A stretch of DNA of 64,000 nt from JBBQSN01 sp963825505 (GTDB taxonomy: Bacteria; Actinomycetota; Actinomycetes; Actinomycetales; CAWJMD01): the NCBI GenBank assembly GCA_963825505.1, contig CAWGTL010000009.1, positions 1 to 64,000 on the forward strand, read 5' to 3'. Shown piece by piece: positions 35,934 through 45,561 of the stretch. Position 1 is the first letter of the stretch, and the number at the start of each line of letters is the position of its first letter. A program made the position numbers and the translations under genes. A model generated the notes under the pieces. It saw nothing but the letters and a program-made list of their open reading frames with translations, was not told the origin of the DNA and made no database searches.

Positions 35934-36686
35934 TCAGCGCGCCTGCGGCACCGGGCGCTGTGGCCCGGCGACCACGTGCGCGAGGCCGGCGTGCGCCGCC
36001 CCGCCGACCACCCGGGAGACCAGGGCGTCGATGACCCGCCGACGGCTGTGCTCGATCTGGTCGACGACGATCTGCCGGGCGGTCTCGACGTCGCCGGCGA
36101 GCATGGCGTCGTGCAGCTCGTGGTGCTCGTGCATCTGCTCGATGCTGCTGTCCCGTGCGTCCAGGCTGAGGAAGAAGAGCCGCTGCATCTCCTCGAGCAG
36201 GTTCCGCAGCATGTGCGCCAGTCTCTGGTTGCCCGTGCTCTCCGCGATCCGCACGTGCAGGTCGCGGTTGTCGACGATGAACCGTTCGTAGCTGGCCTGG
36301 TCCCCGTGCACGTACTGGGCGTGGGCGAGGTCGTGCAGGGCGGTGATCGCTTCGCGGGGTGCGCGTTGGATCGCCAGCTCGACAGCCGCCGGTTCCAGCA
36401 GGAGCCGGAGCTCGAAGACGTCGTGCACGCTGGCGAGGGTGATCGGGGACACCCGGTAGCCCTGCCGGGGCCGGACCTCCACGAACCCCTCCTGGACCAA
36501 CCGGCGCAACGCCTCCCGGATCGGCGTCCGGCCGAAGCCGGTGCTGTCCGCGAGGGCCGCCTCGCGCAGCTCCTCCCCTGGCACGAGGTCGCACAGCAGG
36601 ATCCTGCGCTTCAGGTGGTCGTACGCCTCCTCGGTGCCGCTGCGATGGCCCCGCGAGTCCGGGTCACTGGTGGGGTCTTCGCTCAA
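35934..36686 (-). CDS. GntR-family transcriptional regulator, FCD subfamily (2)
   Basis: 250 residues from a TTG start with GAGGACG upstream. HTH at about residues 22-80 (TEEAYDHLKRRILLCDLVPG, FGRTPIREALRRLVQEGF), then an FCD domain with RDLHVRIAESTGN and EHHELHDAML. It belongs to a different branch from the other three GntR proteins here. Its own promoter (TTGTGA-N17-TACCGT, minus strand) overlaps the palindrome at 36733-36750, which is unlike the TGTTGACA operator, so it probably recognises its own site. Divergent from a CDF zinc exporter. Confidence 0.5.
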   Translation of the reverse strand: MSEDPTSDPDSRGHRSGTEEAYDHLKRRILLCDLVPGEELREAALADSTGFGRTPIREALRRLVQEGFVEVRPRQGYRVSPITLASVHDVFELRLLLEPAAVELAIQRAPREAITALHDLAHAQYVHGDQASYERFIVDNRDLHVRIAESTGNQRLAHMLRNLLEEMQRLFFLSLDARDSSIEQMHEHHELHDAMLAGDVETARQIVVDQIEHSRRRVIDALVSRVVGGAAHAGLAHVVAGPQRPVPQAR

Positions 36687-36721
36687 GTGCCGTCCTCACA
36701 GGGGTTGACGTGCCTCCGCCG

Positions 36722-36750
36722 ACGGTAATACGTTGCGTGATACATCACAA
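36722..36750 (-). promoter_or_regulatory. Promoter and palindrome TTGcGTGAT-AC-ATCACaA before the GntR(2) gene
   Basis: Palindrome 36733-36750 with GTGAT/ATCAC arms. On the minus strand TTGTGA (36745-36750), 17-bp spacer and TACCGT (36722-36727) form a promoter for the GntR gene. It probably also serves the divergent CDF gene. A GTGAT-like palindrome is usual for FadR/VanR-type GntR proteins. Confidence 0.5.
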
Positions 36751-36816
36751 CTAGTCCCACGTGACGGCCCAGGGCCGGAGCGTGCCGGGCCGCCGGACGA
36801 CGACAGGAAGCAGCAC

Positions 36817-38043
36817 ATGAGCAAGGACCGCGGTCTCGACGACCGAGCGGCCGCAGGCACCCCCGCCGCGGCGCACGCCCACCCTCACCCCCACGGTGGT
36901 CACGAGCACCCGCACGCGGACGACGAGCGCCGGGACCGCGGTCACGGGCACGGCCACGGGCAGGGGCACGGCCACGACCACGGGGACCACGACGACCACG
37001 ACCACGGGTCGGGACCGTGGGCGAAGGTCAAGCACATGGTGGTGCCGCACTCGCACGACTCGAACGAGGCGATCCAGTCTGCCGAGGAGTCCAGCAGCGA
37101 GGGGATCCGAGCGGCCTGGATCGGCCTGGGCGGGATGGGCGTCACCGCCGTCCTGCAGATGTTCATCGTCGCGATCTCCGGCTCGATCGCCCTGCTGGCC
37201 GACACCCTGCACAACGTCGGGCACGCCGCCACCACGATCCCGCTGGTGATCGCCTTCCGGATCGGCCAGCGCGCCGCGAGCAAGAGGTACAGCTACGGCT
37301 ACCGTCGCGCCGAGGACCTGGTCGGGCTGTTCATCTCCCTGATCATCGCCGTCTCGGCCGGCCTCATCATCTGGGAGTCCGTCGACGCCCTGGTCAACCC
37401 CCGCGAGCTGACCAACCTGTGGTGGGTCTTCGCCGCCGGTTTCGTCGGCGCCGCCGGGAACGAGCTGGTCGCGATCTACCGGATCCGCACGGGCAGGAGG
37501 ATCGGCTCGGCCGCCCTGATCGCCGAGGGCCAGCACGCCCGCGCCGACGGCCTCACGTCGATCGCCGTCGTGGTCGGGGTCATCGGCGTCTGGCTCGGCT
37601 TCCCCCAGGCCGACGCCATCATCGGCTTCTTCATCGCCGCCGCGATCCTGTGGATCCTGGTCAGCTCGCTGAAGACCACCTTCCGCCGCCTGATGGACGG
37701 AGTCGACGACGGCGTCATCGACCAGATGACCTCCGTCGCCGCCGCCGTCCCCGGCGTCCTCAGCGTCGGACGGGTCCGTGCGCGGTGGAGCGGACACCGC
37801 CTCGAGGCCGACACCAACATCGCGGTCGACTCCCGCCTGAGCGTCCTGGAGAGCCACGCCATCGCCGAGGAGGTCGAGCACGAGGTCCTGCACAACGTCG
37901 CCCACGTCGAGAACGTCGTCGTCCACGTCAACCCCGTGGTCGACGGCCGCGAGCCCCGTGAGCTGCACGATCTCACCCAGCACCACACCAGTGCCGCCGC
38001 CCGCCAGGAGTACCTCGCCCGACAGGGCGCAGCCCGCACGTGA
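36817..38043 (+). CDS. Cation diffusion facilitator, His-rich zinc/cobalt exporter
   Basis: 408 residues. Residues 20-65 are extremely His-rich (HAHPHPHGGHEHPH, GHGHGHGQGHGHDHGDHD), a metal-buffering tail. Six membrane helices follow, with CDF metal ligands in LLADTLHNVGHA (helix 2) and HARADGLTS (helix 5), and a cytoplasmic C-terminal domain (VGRVRARWSGHRLEADTNI, HVENVVVHV). The His-x3-Asp pattern is typical of Zn2+/Co2+ antiporters. ATG at 36817 with AGGAAG. The next gene (61 bp) is probably co-transcribed. Divergent from the GntR(2) gene. Confidence 0.5.
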   Translation: MSKDRGLDDRAAAGTPAAAHAHPHPHGGHEHPHADDERRDRGHGHGHGQGHGHDHGDHDDHDHGSGPWAKVKHMVVPHSHDSNEAIQSAEESSSEGIRAAWIGLGGMGVTAVLQMFIVAISGSIALLADTLHNVGHAATTIPLVIAFRIGQRAASKRYSYGYRRAEDLVGLFISLIIAVSAGLIIWESVDALVNPRELTNLWWVFAAGFVGAAGNELVAIYRIRTGRRIGSAALIAEGQHARADGLTSIAVVVGVIGVWLGFPQADAIIGFFIAAAILWILVSSLKTTFRRLMDGVDDGVIDQMTSVAAAVPGVLSVGRVRARWSGHRLEADTNIAVDSRLSVLESHAIAEEVEHEVLHNVAHVENVVVHVNPVVDGREPRELHDLTQHHTSAAARQEYLARQGAART

Positions 38044-38104
38044 CCGGCCCCGGCCGGCTACCCGTTCACAGACAACCGCACCCCGACAGACAAGGAACCC
38101 CGCT

Positions 38105-38527
38105 GTGACCAAGCGCCGTGACGTGTTCATCTTCGTCGCCAACCCCGACAAGGCCGACGAGGCCCGCAGCTACCTCAGCGACTGGCTCCGTGAGCTCGAC
38201 GGTCACCCCGGATACCTCGGTGGCTTCGTCCTGAAGGAGTCGGCGGGCGAGCTCTTCGACAACACCCTGGTGCTGGCCCTCGACTTCGAGTCCACCGAGG
38301 CCGCGCGCGCGCTGTGGCCCAAGATCGAGAACACCGTGAACCCGCTCTACCCCGACGACAAGTCCGACAAGAGCCCGGACCAGGGCGCCGCCTTCTCCGA
38401 CGGCACCAAGGACAAGGTCAAGAACGGCGAGCCGCTGCCGCTCAGGTTCACCCGCGGCAACGGGCTGCTCGCACGGATGCTGCACATCCACGCCGAGGCC
38501 GTCGACGAGTACGCCAGCGCCTCCTGA
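38105..38527 (+). CDS. Hypothetical protein, dimeric alpha/beta-barrel-like
   Basis: 140 residues, GTG start with AAGGAA 9 bp upstream. The pattern RRDVFIFVANPDKADEARSY, then GGFVLKESAGELFDNTLVLA, suggests the ferredoxin-like fold of antibiotic monooxygenase/stress-barrel proteins, but no catalytic signature is visible. It follows the His-rich CDF gene, so a metal-stress role is possible. Not recognised further. Confidence 0.5.
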   Translation: MTKRRDVFIFVANPDKADEARSYLSDWLRELDGHPGYLGGFVLKESAGELFDNTLVLALDFESTEAARALWPKIENTVNPLYPDDKSDKSPDQGAAFSDGTKDKVKNGEPLPLRFTRGNGLLARMLHIHAEAVDEYASAS

Positions 38528-38533
38528 CACCCC

Positions 38534-38569
38534 GGTGGCCGCGGCCTGGAGGTCCTGGCGGCGGCCACC
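38534..38569. terminator. Bidirectional hairpin between convergent genes
   Basis: 9-bp stem GGTGGCCGC/GCGGCCACC with an 18-nt loop, between the hypothetical gene and the FetB-like gene, which point at each other. No T tract. Probable shared terminator. Confidence 0.5.
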
Positions 38570-38599
38570 ACCGTCGGGAGACGGTGCCCGGCCGGCTCG

Positions 38600-39346
38600 T
38601 CACCGAACGAGGACCACGCGTCCTCGCGCGACGAGCTCGATCACCAGGACGACCGCGATCGCCTGCACGGCCAGGAGGGCGATCAGGACGAACAGCTGCA
38701 CGGCCCCCGCCGCCAGCGGGCTCGCTCCAGCGAGCAGCATCCCGACGAATGCACCAGGGAGGGTCACCAGACCCACCGTGCGCGTCTGGTCCAGCGGGGG
38801 GGTCAACGCTTGTGCTGCAGGAGATCGACAGATCTCCAGAGCCGCGTCGCGCTGGCTCAGTCCCAGCGCGAGGGCGGCCTCGACCTCGCCACGGCGCAGG
38901 GTGAGCTGGTCCACCGCGATCTTGCCCGCCTGCGACGTCGCGGTCATCGCACCTCCGATGAGGATCCCCGCCACCGGGATGACCGCCAGCCCGGTGGGGG
39001 GCAGGACCCCGGTGGCCAGCAGTCCGGCGACCACCGGCAGGGTTCCGGCGACGATGGGGACGACGGCCCACCGTCCGGTAGGCGACCGCGTGATCCGTCG
39101 GGCAGAGGTCCAGACCGCGACCGAGTACATGAAGGCGATGAACACGGCGGTCAACGGCGGTGACTCGACGATCGCCGCGATGACCAGGGCGACGAGGGCC
39201 AGCTGTCCGGCGGCACGCAGGGCCGCGACGAGGACCTGTCGGTCGTAGCCGAGCCGTCCACGTGCCGCCACGACGGCGGCCAGCAGGGCGAGCACGAGCA
39301 GGGTCACGCCGAGGCGTGGCTCGACAGGAACCATGGTCGTCGACAT
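38600..39346 (-). CDS. FetB-like ABC permease (UPF0014), without FetA partner
   Basis: 248 residues with about seven membrane helices; VFIAFMYSVAVWTSARRI and VGLVTLPGAFVGMLLAGASP are hallmarks of the FetB/YbbM family. In Escherichia coli FetAB is reported to export iron and protect from peroxide. The ATP-binding subunit FetA is normally adjacent, but no second ABC ATPase lies near; only the Dpp-type ATPases at 48-50 kb are in the window. It sits beside the NmtR-like regulator on the same strand. An iron or other metal role is inferred. Confidence 0.5.
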   Translation of the reverse strand: MSTTMVPVEPRLGVTLLVLALLAAVVAARGRLGYDRQVLVAALRAAGQLALVALVIAAIVESPPLTAVFIAFMYSVAVWTSARRITRSPTGRWAVVPIVAGTLPVVAGLLATGVLPPTGLAVIPVAGILIGGAMTATSQAGKIAVDQLTLRRGEVEAALALGLSQRDAALEICRSPAAQALTPPLDQTRTVGLVTLPGAFVGMLLAGASPLAAGAVQLFVLIALLAVQAIAVVLVIELVARGRVVLVR

Positions 39347-39382
39347 GCGTCGCGCCTCCGGTCACGCGGGAGGACGTCGGGG

Positions 39383-39745
39383 TCAGCCGTCGGTGCCGGG
39401 ACGATCGGGGACGGCGAGCCGCAGGTGCTCGGCGTGGTAGATGGCCTCGTCCAGGAGCTGCGCCACGTGGTTGTCGTAGAGCGAGTACACGACGGTCCGT
39501 CCGTGTCGCTCGCCGTCGACCAGACCGAGGTTGCGCAGCAGGCGAAGCTGGTGGGACACCGCGGACTGCTCCATCCCCACAGCCTGTGCCAGCTCCCCGA
39601 CGGTCGCTTGGCCATCTCGCAGGAAGCCGAGGATCAGCAGGCGACTGGGGGTCGCCAGGGCCTGCAAGGTGCCGGCGACCGCCTTCGCGCCGGCCGCGTC
39701 GAGGCGGGACGAGGTCGACGCCCGCGGGTCCACTGCATGCCCCAT
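39383..39745 (-). CDS. nmtR: ArsR/SmtB-family Ni/Co sensor, NmtR-like
   Basis: About 120 residues from ATG 39745 (a TTG at 39760 is also in frame). Winged HTH: LAQAVGMEQSAVSHQLRLLR. The last helix contains YDNHVAQLLDEAIYHAEHL, giving Asp-x-His-x10-His-x2-His, the alpha-5 ligand set of mycobacterial NmtR (Asp91, His93, His104, His107), which senses Ni(II)/Co(II). It is divergent from a P1B-4 ATPase, the type of pump regulated by NmtR. The spacing region has a fitting operator. Confident as metal sensor; metal choice by motif. Confidence 0.5.
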   Translation of the reverse strand: MGHAVDPRASTSSRLDAAGAKAVAGTLQALATPSRLLILGFLRDGQATVGELAQAVGMEQSAVSHQLRLLRNLGLVDGERHGRTVVYSLYDNHVAQLLDEAIYHAEHLRLAVPDRPGTDG

Positions 39746-39771
39746 GCCCGGAGCATACAACCACCTTCGGA

Positions 39772-39801
39772 TTGCATGAACATATCTTCATTTGTTAATG
39801 T
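39772..39801 (+). promoter_or_regulatory. NmtR-type operator in the P1B-4 ATPase promoter
   Basis: -35 TTGCAT (39772-39777), 18-bp spacer, -10 TAATGT (39796-39801). The spacer holds the inverted repeat ATGAA-CATATC-TTCAT (39776-39791), of the kind bound by SmtB/ArsR sensors. This AT-rich patch stands out in the GC-rich surroundings. Confidence 0.5.
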
Positions 39802-39837
39802 GCCGGCGTTGACCCGCCCCCTCACAGCGAGGCTCCC

Positions 39838-41838
<2,001 letters not shown>

Positions 41839-41842
<4 letters not shown>

Positions 41843-42258
41843 GCAGGCGCAAGGGCAGGGACACCCGCTCCGCAGCGGCGCCGTCGCCGCTCGACGGCGC
41901 CTCGGTCACCGTCTGCCGTGGGTGCTGCTGCGGCAGCCTGACCAAGCACCCGGACCTGGACCACCGGGCCCAGCTGGAACGGATCCGTGCGGGGGTGGGC
42001 TCGTCGGGACGGGTCCGGGTGAGCGACTGCCTGGACGCGTGCGAACGGTCCAACGTCATGGTGGTGACACCCTCAGCCGCCGGTCGGCTCGCCGGCGGTC
42101 GCCCGGTCTGGCTCGGTGAGGTCCTGGACGACGACGCCGCGGACGACGTCATCACCTGGGTGGCCTCGGGCGGTCCCGGCGTCAGCGAACCACCGAACGT
42201 GCTCGACCTGTATGCCTTCAGTCCTTCGAACAGGGTCCGACGCGCCGTCGGGGAATGA
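41839..42258 (+). CDS. Thioredoxin-like (2Fe-2S) ferredoxin-domain protein
   Basis: 139 residues. Cysteines in TVCRGCCCGSLTKHPDLDH and SDCLDACERSNVMVV fit the thioredoxin-like 2Fe-2S ferredoxin family of Actinobacteria (CxxC near the start, CxxxC later). The GTG start overlaps the stop of the P1B-4 ATPase by 4 bp (GTGA), so the two are co-translated. A link between Co/Ni/Fe export and an iron-sulfur protein makes sense because cobalt damages Fe-S clusters. Function otherwise unknown. Confidence 0.5.
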
Positions 42259-42435
42259 CCCAGCGAGGCGGGCCGTGGACCACCACCGGCTGCGGCTGGC
42301 GGGCCTGGACCGGTACGTGCTGCGTCCTCGAGGGCAACCCGCCCCTCACGGTGGAGTCCTACGGCGTGGGCCCCGAGCCGGTTCCCGGCGACGGCCACCC
42401 GGTCCTCGGGCAGCTTCGGGACCCGCGACGGCCCG

Positions 42436-43134
42436 TCACCCGGTCTTCGCGTCCTGGCTCTCGGCGTCGCGGCGTCGCTTCAACGTGACCACGGCGTCGT
42501 CGAAGTGCTTCTTCAGGACGGCAACGGCGGCCTCGGTGTCGTCGTCACGGATGAGATCGGCGATCCCCCGGTGCTCGTCGACCAGGTCGTCGCGGGCGTC
42601 GTACCTGCCGGTCAGCAGGCCGAGACACAGGCGGGTCTCGGAGATGACGGTCGTGAACATGCGTTCCAGACGAGGGCTGCCCGCGGCCGAGACGAGCTGG
42701 GTGTGGAAGTCGAGGTCGCGGCCGGCCACCGCCTGCCAGTCCTGGACCTCTTCCGCCTTCCGCATCGCGCGGACGACCCGGTCCAAGGTCTTGTACGCCG
42801 ACTCCGACCGCCCCGTGCCCGTGATCCGGCGGACCGCCGCCGTCTCCAGCGCCTCCCTGGCCAGGTAGATGTCGTCGATGTCGTCCTCGCTCATCGTCGG
42901 GACGAACACTCCCCGGTGCGGCTCGCTCCGGAGGAGACCCTCCTGGATCAGCCGTTGGAGGGCCTCGCGCACCGGTCCACGACTCACGCCGAAGCTGCTG
43001 GCCAGCTCGACCTCGTTGAGCTGCGAGCCCGGCTGCAGCGTTCCGTCGATGATGTCCGACCGAACGCGCTCCCCGACCATCGACGCGAAGGTCACGCGTG
43101 GGATGCGCGTCGGTGAGGTGTTCTTCCCCGTCAC
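42436..43134 (-). CDS. GntR-family transcriptional regulator, FCD subfamily (3)
   Basis: 232 residues from GTG 43134. The N-terminus RVTFASMVGERVRSDIIDGT, then FGVSRGPVREALQRLIQEGL and LLRSEPHRGVFVP, is nearly the same as in GntR(4) at 50.1-50.8 kb, so the two are recent paralogues. The FCD domain has DLDFHTQLVSAAGS and DEHRGIADL with Asp/His metal ligands. Upstream lies operator copy F (43209-43223); the HAD4 gene comes before it. Probable repressor for the shared operator. Confidence 0.5.
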   Translation of the reverse strand: MTGKNTSPTRIPRVTFASMVGERVRSDIIDGTLQPGSQLNEVELASSFGVSRGPVREALQRLIQEGLLRSEPHRGVFVPTMSEDDIDDIYLAREALETAAVRRITGTGRSESAYKTLDRVVRAMRKAEEVQDWQAVAGRDLDFHTQLVSAAGSPRLERMFTTVISETRLCLGLLTGRYDARDDLVDEHRGIADLIRDDDTEAAVAVLKKHFDDAVVTLKRRRDAESQDAKTG

Positions 43135-43208
43135 GGTGCAGCTCCTGAGCCACCTGACCGGGGTGCCGGCCGGCGATGTCGACGATCGGGGCGCAGGCGC
43201 GCCGCCGA

Positions 43209-43223
43209 TTCAAACTGTCAACA
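43209..43223 (-). promoter_or_regulatory. Operator copy F before the GntR(3) gene
   Basis: Minus strand TGTTGACAGTTTGAA: left half of the 15-bp operator intact, right half degenerate. It lies 75 bp before the GntR start. No clear -10 box follows, so it may act as operator only. Confidence 0.5.
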
Positions 43224-43254
43224 TCATACCCGGATCCGGCTGCAGCGCCTGCGG

Positions 43255-43929
43255 TCAGATCCCCAGCAGCGTGTTGAGCTCGTCCAGGGACGCGACCGTC
43301 ACGAGGCCGTAGCCCGGCGGCACCGGGTCGTAGCCACGGTCCAGCAGCACCAGGTTGCGGAAACCCATGTCGTGCATGGGCAGAGGGTCGTAGCGCGTGT
43401 GGGACGACACGTGGACGAAGTCCTCGGGTGCGGCGTCGAGCTGGTCGAGCATGTACTCGAAGGCGGCGTACCGGGGCTTGTAGTACCCGGCCTGCTCCGC
43501 GGTGAAGACGGCGTGGAAGTCCGCACCCAGCCGCGGCACGCTCTCAGCGAGGAAGGAGTCGTCGCCGTTGGACAGGATCACCAGCTTGTAGTGCTCGCCC
43601 ATCTTCTTCAGCGGCGCGGGCACATCCGGGTGCGGGCCCCAGCTCCTGACGCCGTCGGCGAAGCGCTTCCCCGCGCGGGGGTCCGCCTCGATCCCCCACT
43701 TGCGGCAGACCCGGTCGAAGGCGTCCTGCAGCACCTGCTCGTAGGGGTAGTACTCACCGCACACCTGGTCGTAGCGGTAACCGCGGAACTCGGCGACGAA
43801 CCGGTCCCAGTGCTCCGCAGGGACCTGGTCGCCGACCAGCTCCTCGGTGATCGGGGTCATCGGCCAGCTGATCAACGTGCCGTAGCAGTCGAACGAGACG
43901 TACTTCGGCCGGAACTCGGGTGCGCTCAT
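43255..43929 (-). CDS. HAD superfamily type II hydrolase, paralogue 4
   Basis: 224 residues. Nucleophile Asp14 in FDCYGTLISW; the +2 residue is Tyr, as in classical 2-haloacid dehalogenases. Other motifs: RYDQVCGEYYPYEQ, WGPHPDVPAPL, VILSNGDDS, YYKPRYAAFEYML and HVSSHTRYD. The last loop again differs from SSNxxD of known dehalogenases. It is the most dehalogenase-like of the four by its first motif. Promoter with operator G lies upstream. ATG with GAGAGGGAA upstream. The neighbour upstream is a carbonyl-reductase-type SDR. Confidence 0.5.
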   Translation of the reverse strand: MSAPEFRPKYVSFDCYGTLISWPMTPITEELVGDQVPAEHWDRFVAEFRGYRYDQVCGEYYPYEQVLQDAFDRVCRKWGIEADPRAGKRFADGVRSWGPHPDVPAPLKKMGEHYKLVILSNGDDSFLAESVPRLGADFHAVFTAEQAGYYKPRYAAFEYMLDQLDAAPEDFVHVSSHTRYDPLPMHDMGFRNLVLLDRGYDPVPPGYGLVTVASLDELNTLLGI

Positions 43930-43956
43930 GACGGGTTCCCTCTCGACGTTTCGGTG

Positions 43957-43993
43957 AAGGTAACGAGGTCAGTGACAATTGTCAACAGTTGAC
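43957..43993 (-). promoter_or_regulatory. Promoter with overlapping palindromes, operator copy G (HAD 4)
   Basis: Minus strand -35 TTGACA (43980-43985), 17-bp spacer, -10 TACCTT (43957-43962). Two perfect palindromes overlap on the -35: TGACAATTGTCA (43973-43984) and GTCAAC-A-GTTGAC (43981-43993). It lies immediately after the SDR stop. Confidence 0.5.
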
Positions 43994-43995
43994 TG

Positions 43996-44742
43996 CTACC
44001 AGGCCAGGGCCGCGCGCTCGTAGAAGAAGCCACCGGTGGGCCCGTCGTCGGGCAGCGTGGCCAGCCAGACAGGGGTGTCGGCACCCTGCTCGACCGGGCG
44101 AGGGGCGTCCGGGCTCATGTCGGTCCGGGTGTAACCCGGGGAGGCAGCGTTCACCAGGATGCCGTCGAACTCGACCTCGGCCGCGAGCACCCTGGTGAGC
44201 ATGTTCAAGCCAGCCTTGGAGACGCGGTAGGCGGGCGAGCCCGGGTTCTCGGTGAGCTGCAGAGACGCCATGGTGCTCGACAGGTTGACGATCCGGCCGT
44301 AACCACGTGCCCGCATCACGGGGATCGCCTCAGCGGCACATCGCCAGGCGCCGAAGAGGTTCGTCTCGAGCGTGGAGCGCACCGTCACGAGGTCGGGCGC
44401 CGAGCCCCGGTGCTCGGGCCCGTCGATCGCGATGCCGGCGTTGTTGACGAGGACGTCGACCGCGCCGTACTGCTTCACGGCCAGCTCGAACGCCGTGCGC
44501 ACGGACTCGTCGTCGGTCACGTCGAGAGCCACTCCGACGGCGTCTCCGGTCGCCCACCCGTCGAGCGTCCGCGCCGCCTCCTCGGCGCGACCGCAGTCTC
44601 GCGCGGCGACGACGACCCGGTACCCGAGGCGGGAGAGCTGGCGGCAGACCTCCAAGCCGATGCCTCGGCTGCCGCCGGTGACGAGGGCGATGCGCTTGTC
44701 GCGCTCGTCCACGGTGGTCGCCCCCGCCTCGGCGCCCGTCAT
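43996..44742 (-). CDS. SDR family oxidoreductase, carbonyl-reductase type
   Basis: 248 residues. TGGSRGIG cofactor motif, VLVNNAGIAIDG, catalytic VNLSSTMASL and YRVSK. The insertion pattern (RSTLETNLFGAWRCAAEAIP) is that of carbonyl reductase 1/menthone-reductase-like SDRs, which reduce ketones with NADPH. The ATG overlaps the stop of the VIT1 gene by 4 bp, so the two are one transcript starting at the operator at 45471. A metal transporter and a carbonyl reductase under one promoter is unusual. Confidence 0.5.
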   Translation of the reverse strand: MTGAEAGATTVDERDKRIALVTGGSRGIGLEVCRQLSRLGYRVVVAARDCGRAEEAARTLDGWATGDAVGVALDVTDDESVRTAFELAVKQYGAVDVLVNNAGIAIDGPEHRGSAPDLVTVRSTLETNLFGAWRCAAEAIPVMRARGYGRIVNLSSTMASLQLTENPGSPAYRVSKAGLNMLTRVLAAEVEFDGILVNAASPGYTRTDMSPDAPRPVEQGADTPVWLATLPDDGPTGGFFYERAALAW

Positions 44743-45464
44743 CCCACGCTCACGCCCATGGCCAGACCCACGAGGTACGTGGCGCCGGCCGCAACCGCGC
44801 CGAACGCGAGCTGCCGCCCCGCGCCGAGCCACCAGGGCAGCGTCGTGGCGCGGGTGGCGAGCCCTCCGGCGACCAGCAGGCCGACACCGCCGACGGCGAG
44901 ACCCGCCAGCAGCGACGGGTAGCCCAGCAGGAAGGGAAGCAGCGGGACGATCGCACCGAGAGAGAAGGTCAGCAGGGAGGAGACTGCGGCGACCATCGGC
45001 GACGGCTTGTCCTGCGGGTCGAGTCCCAGCTCCTGGGTCACGTGCACGATGGCCGCGCGCTCGGGGTCGCGGTGGACGTCGCGTGCCGCCAGGGCCGCGG
45101 TGGCCCCGGTCATCCCCATGTTCGCGAACATCGACGCGAGCTCGCGCTCCTCGGCCTCGGCGTGCGCGCGGATCTCCTCGCCCTCCTTGACCCACTCACG
45201 GTCCACCTGCTCGTTCTGGGTCTTCACGGAGGTGTACTCGCCCATCGCCATGGACAGGGCACCCGCGACCAGGCCGGCCAGGCCCGTCAGGACGATGAAG
45301 TGGGGACTGGCGCCGGCGCCGCCCACTCCCGCGACGAGGGCGATGTTGGTCACCAGGCCATCCATCGCGCCGAAGACACTGGCACGCAACGCACCGCCGG
45401 AGACGTCGGCGTGGGTGTGGCCGACCTCGTCTTGGCCGACCGGGACCTTCAGGGAGTCAGTCAT
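44739..45464 (-). CDS. VIT1/CCC1-family iron/manganese transporter
   Basis: 241 residues. VFGAMDGLVTNIALVAGVGG, GALSMAMGEYTSVKTQNEQV and a charged cytoplasmic metal-binding segment (EEIRAHAEAEERELASMF) are hallmarks of the VIT/CCC1 family, with five membrane helices. Members move Fe2+ or Mn2+ out of the cytoplasm. The start codon lies 6 bp from a TATCCT -10 box and no RBS precedes it, so the mRNA is probably leaderless. Controlled by operator copy H, the same element as on the catabolic genes. Confidence 0.5.
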   Translation of the reverse strand: MTDSLKVPVGQDEVGHTHADVSGGALRASVFGAMDGLVTNIALVAGVGGAGASPHFIVLTGLAGLVAGALSMAMGEYTSVKTQNEQVDREWVKEGEEIRAHAEAEERELASMFANMGMTGATAALAARDVHRDPERAAIVHVTQELGLDPQDKPSPMVAAVSSLLTFSLGAIVPLLPFLLGYPSLLAGLAVGGVGLLVAGGLATRATTLPWWLGAGRQLAFGAVAAGATYLVGLAMGVSVG

Positions 45465-45470
45465 GGCAGG

Positions 45471-45500
45471 AGGATAGTCAACGTGTTGACTGTTGACAAT
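45471..45500 (-). promoter_or_regulatory. Promoter with operator copy H (VIT1-SDR operon)
   Basis: Minus strand -35 TTGTCA (45494-45499), 17-bp spacer, -10 TATCCT (45471-45476), start codon 6 bp later. The spacer holds GTCAAC-GT-GTTGAC (45477-45490), and TGTTGACAAT overlaps the -35. Three TTGAC half-sites in 24 bp. Confidence 0.5.
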
Positions 45501-45561
45501 CCAGGCGAGGCTCTCCTAAGAGAATCGAGCGGACGGTGAAGCCGGGGGGCGCCGGGTCGCT

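Noticed and set aside
42255..42488. 77-residue ORF overlapping the 2Fe-2S protein gene by 4 bp
   Set aside because: The overlap hints at coupling, but the product has no recognisable fold, is Arg/Pro-rich and runs into the end of the convergent GntR gene. Left out as unsupported.
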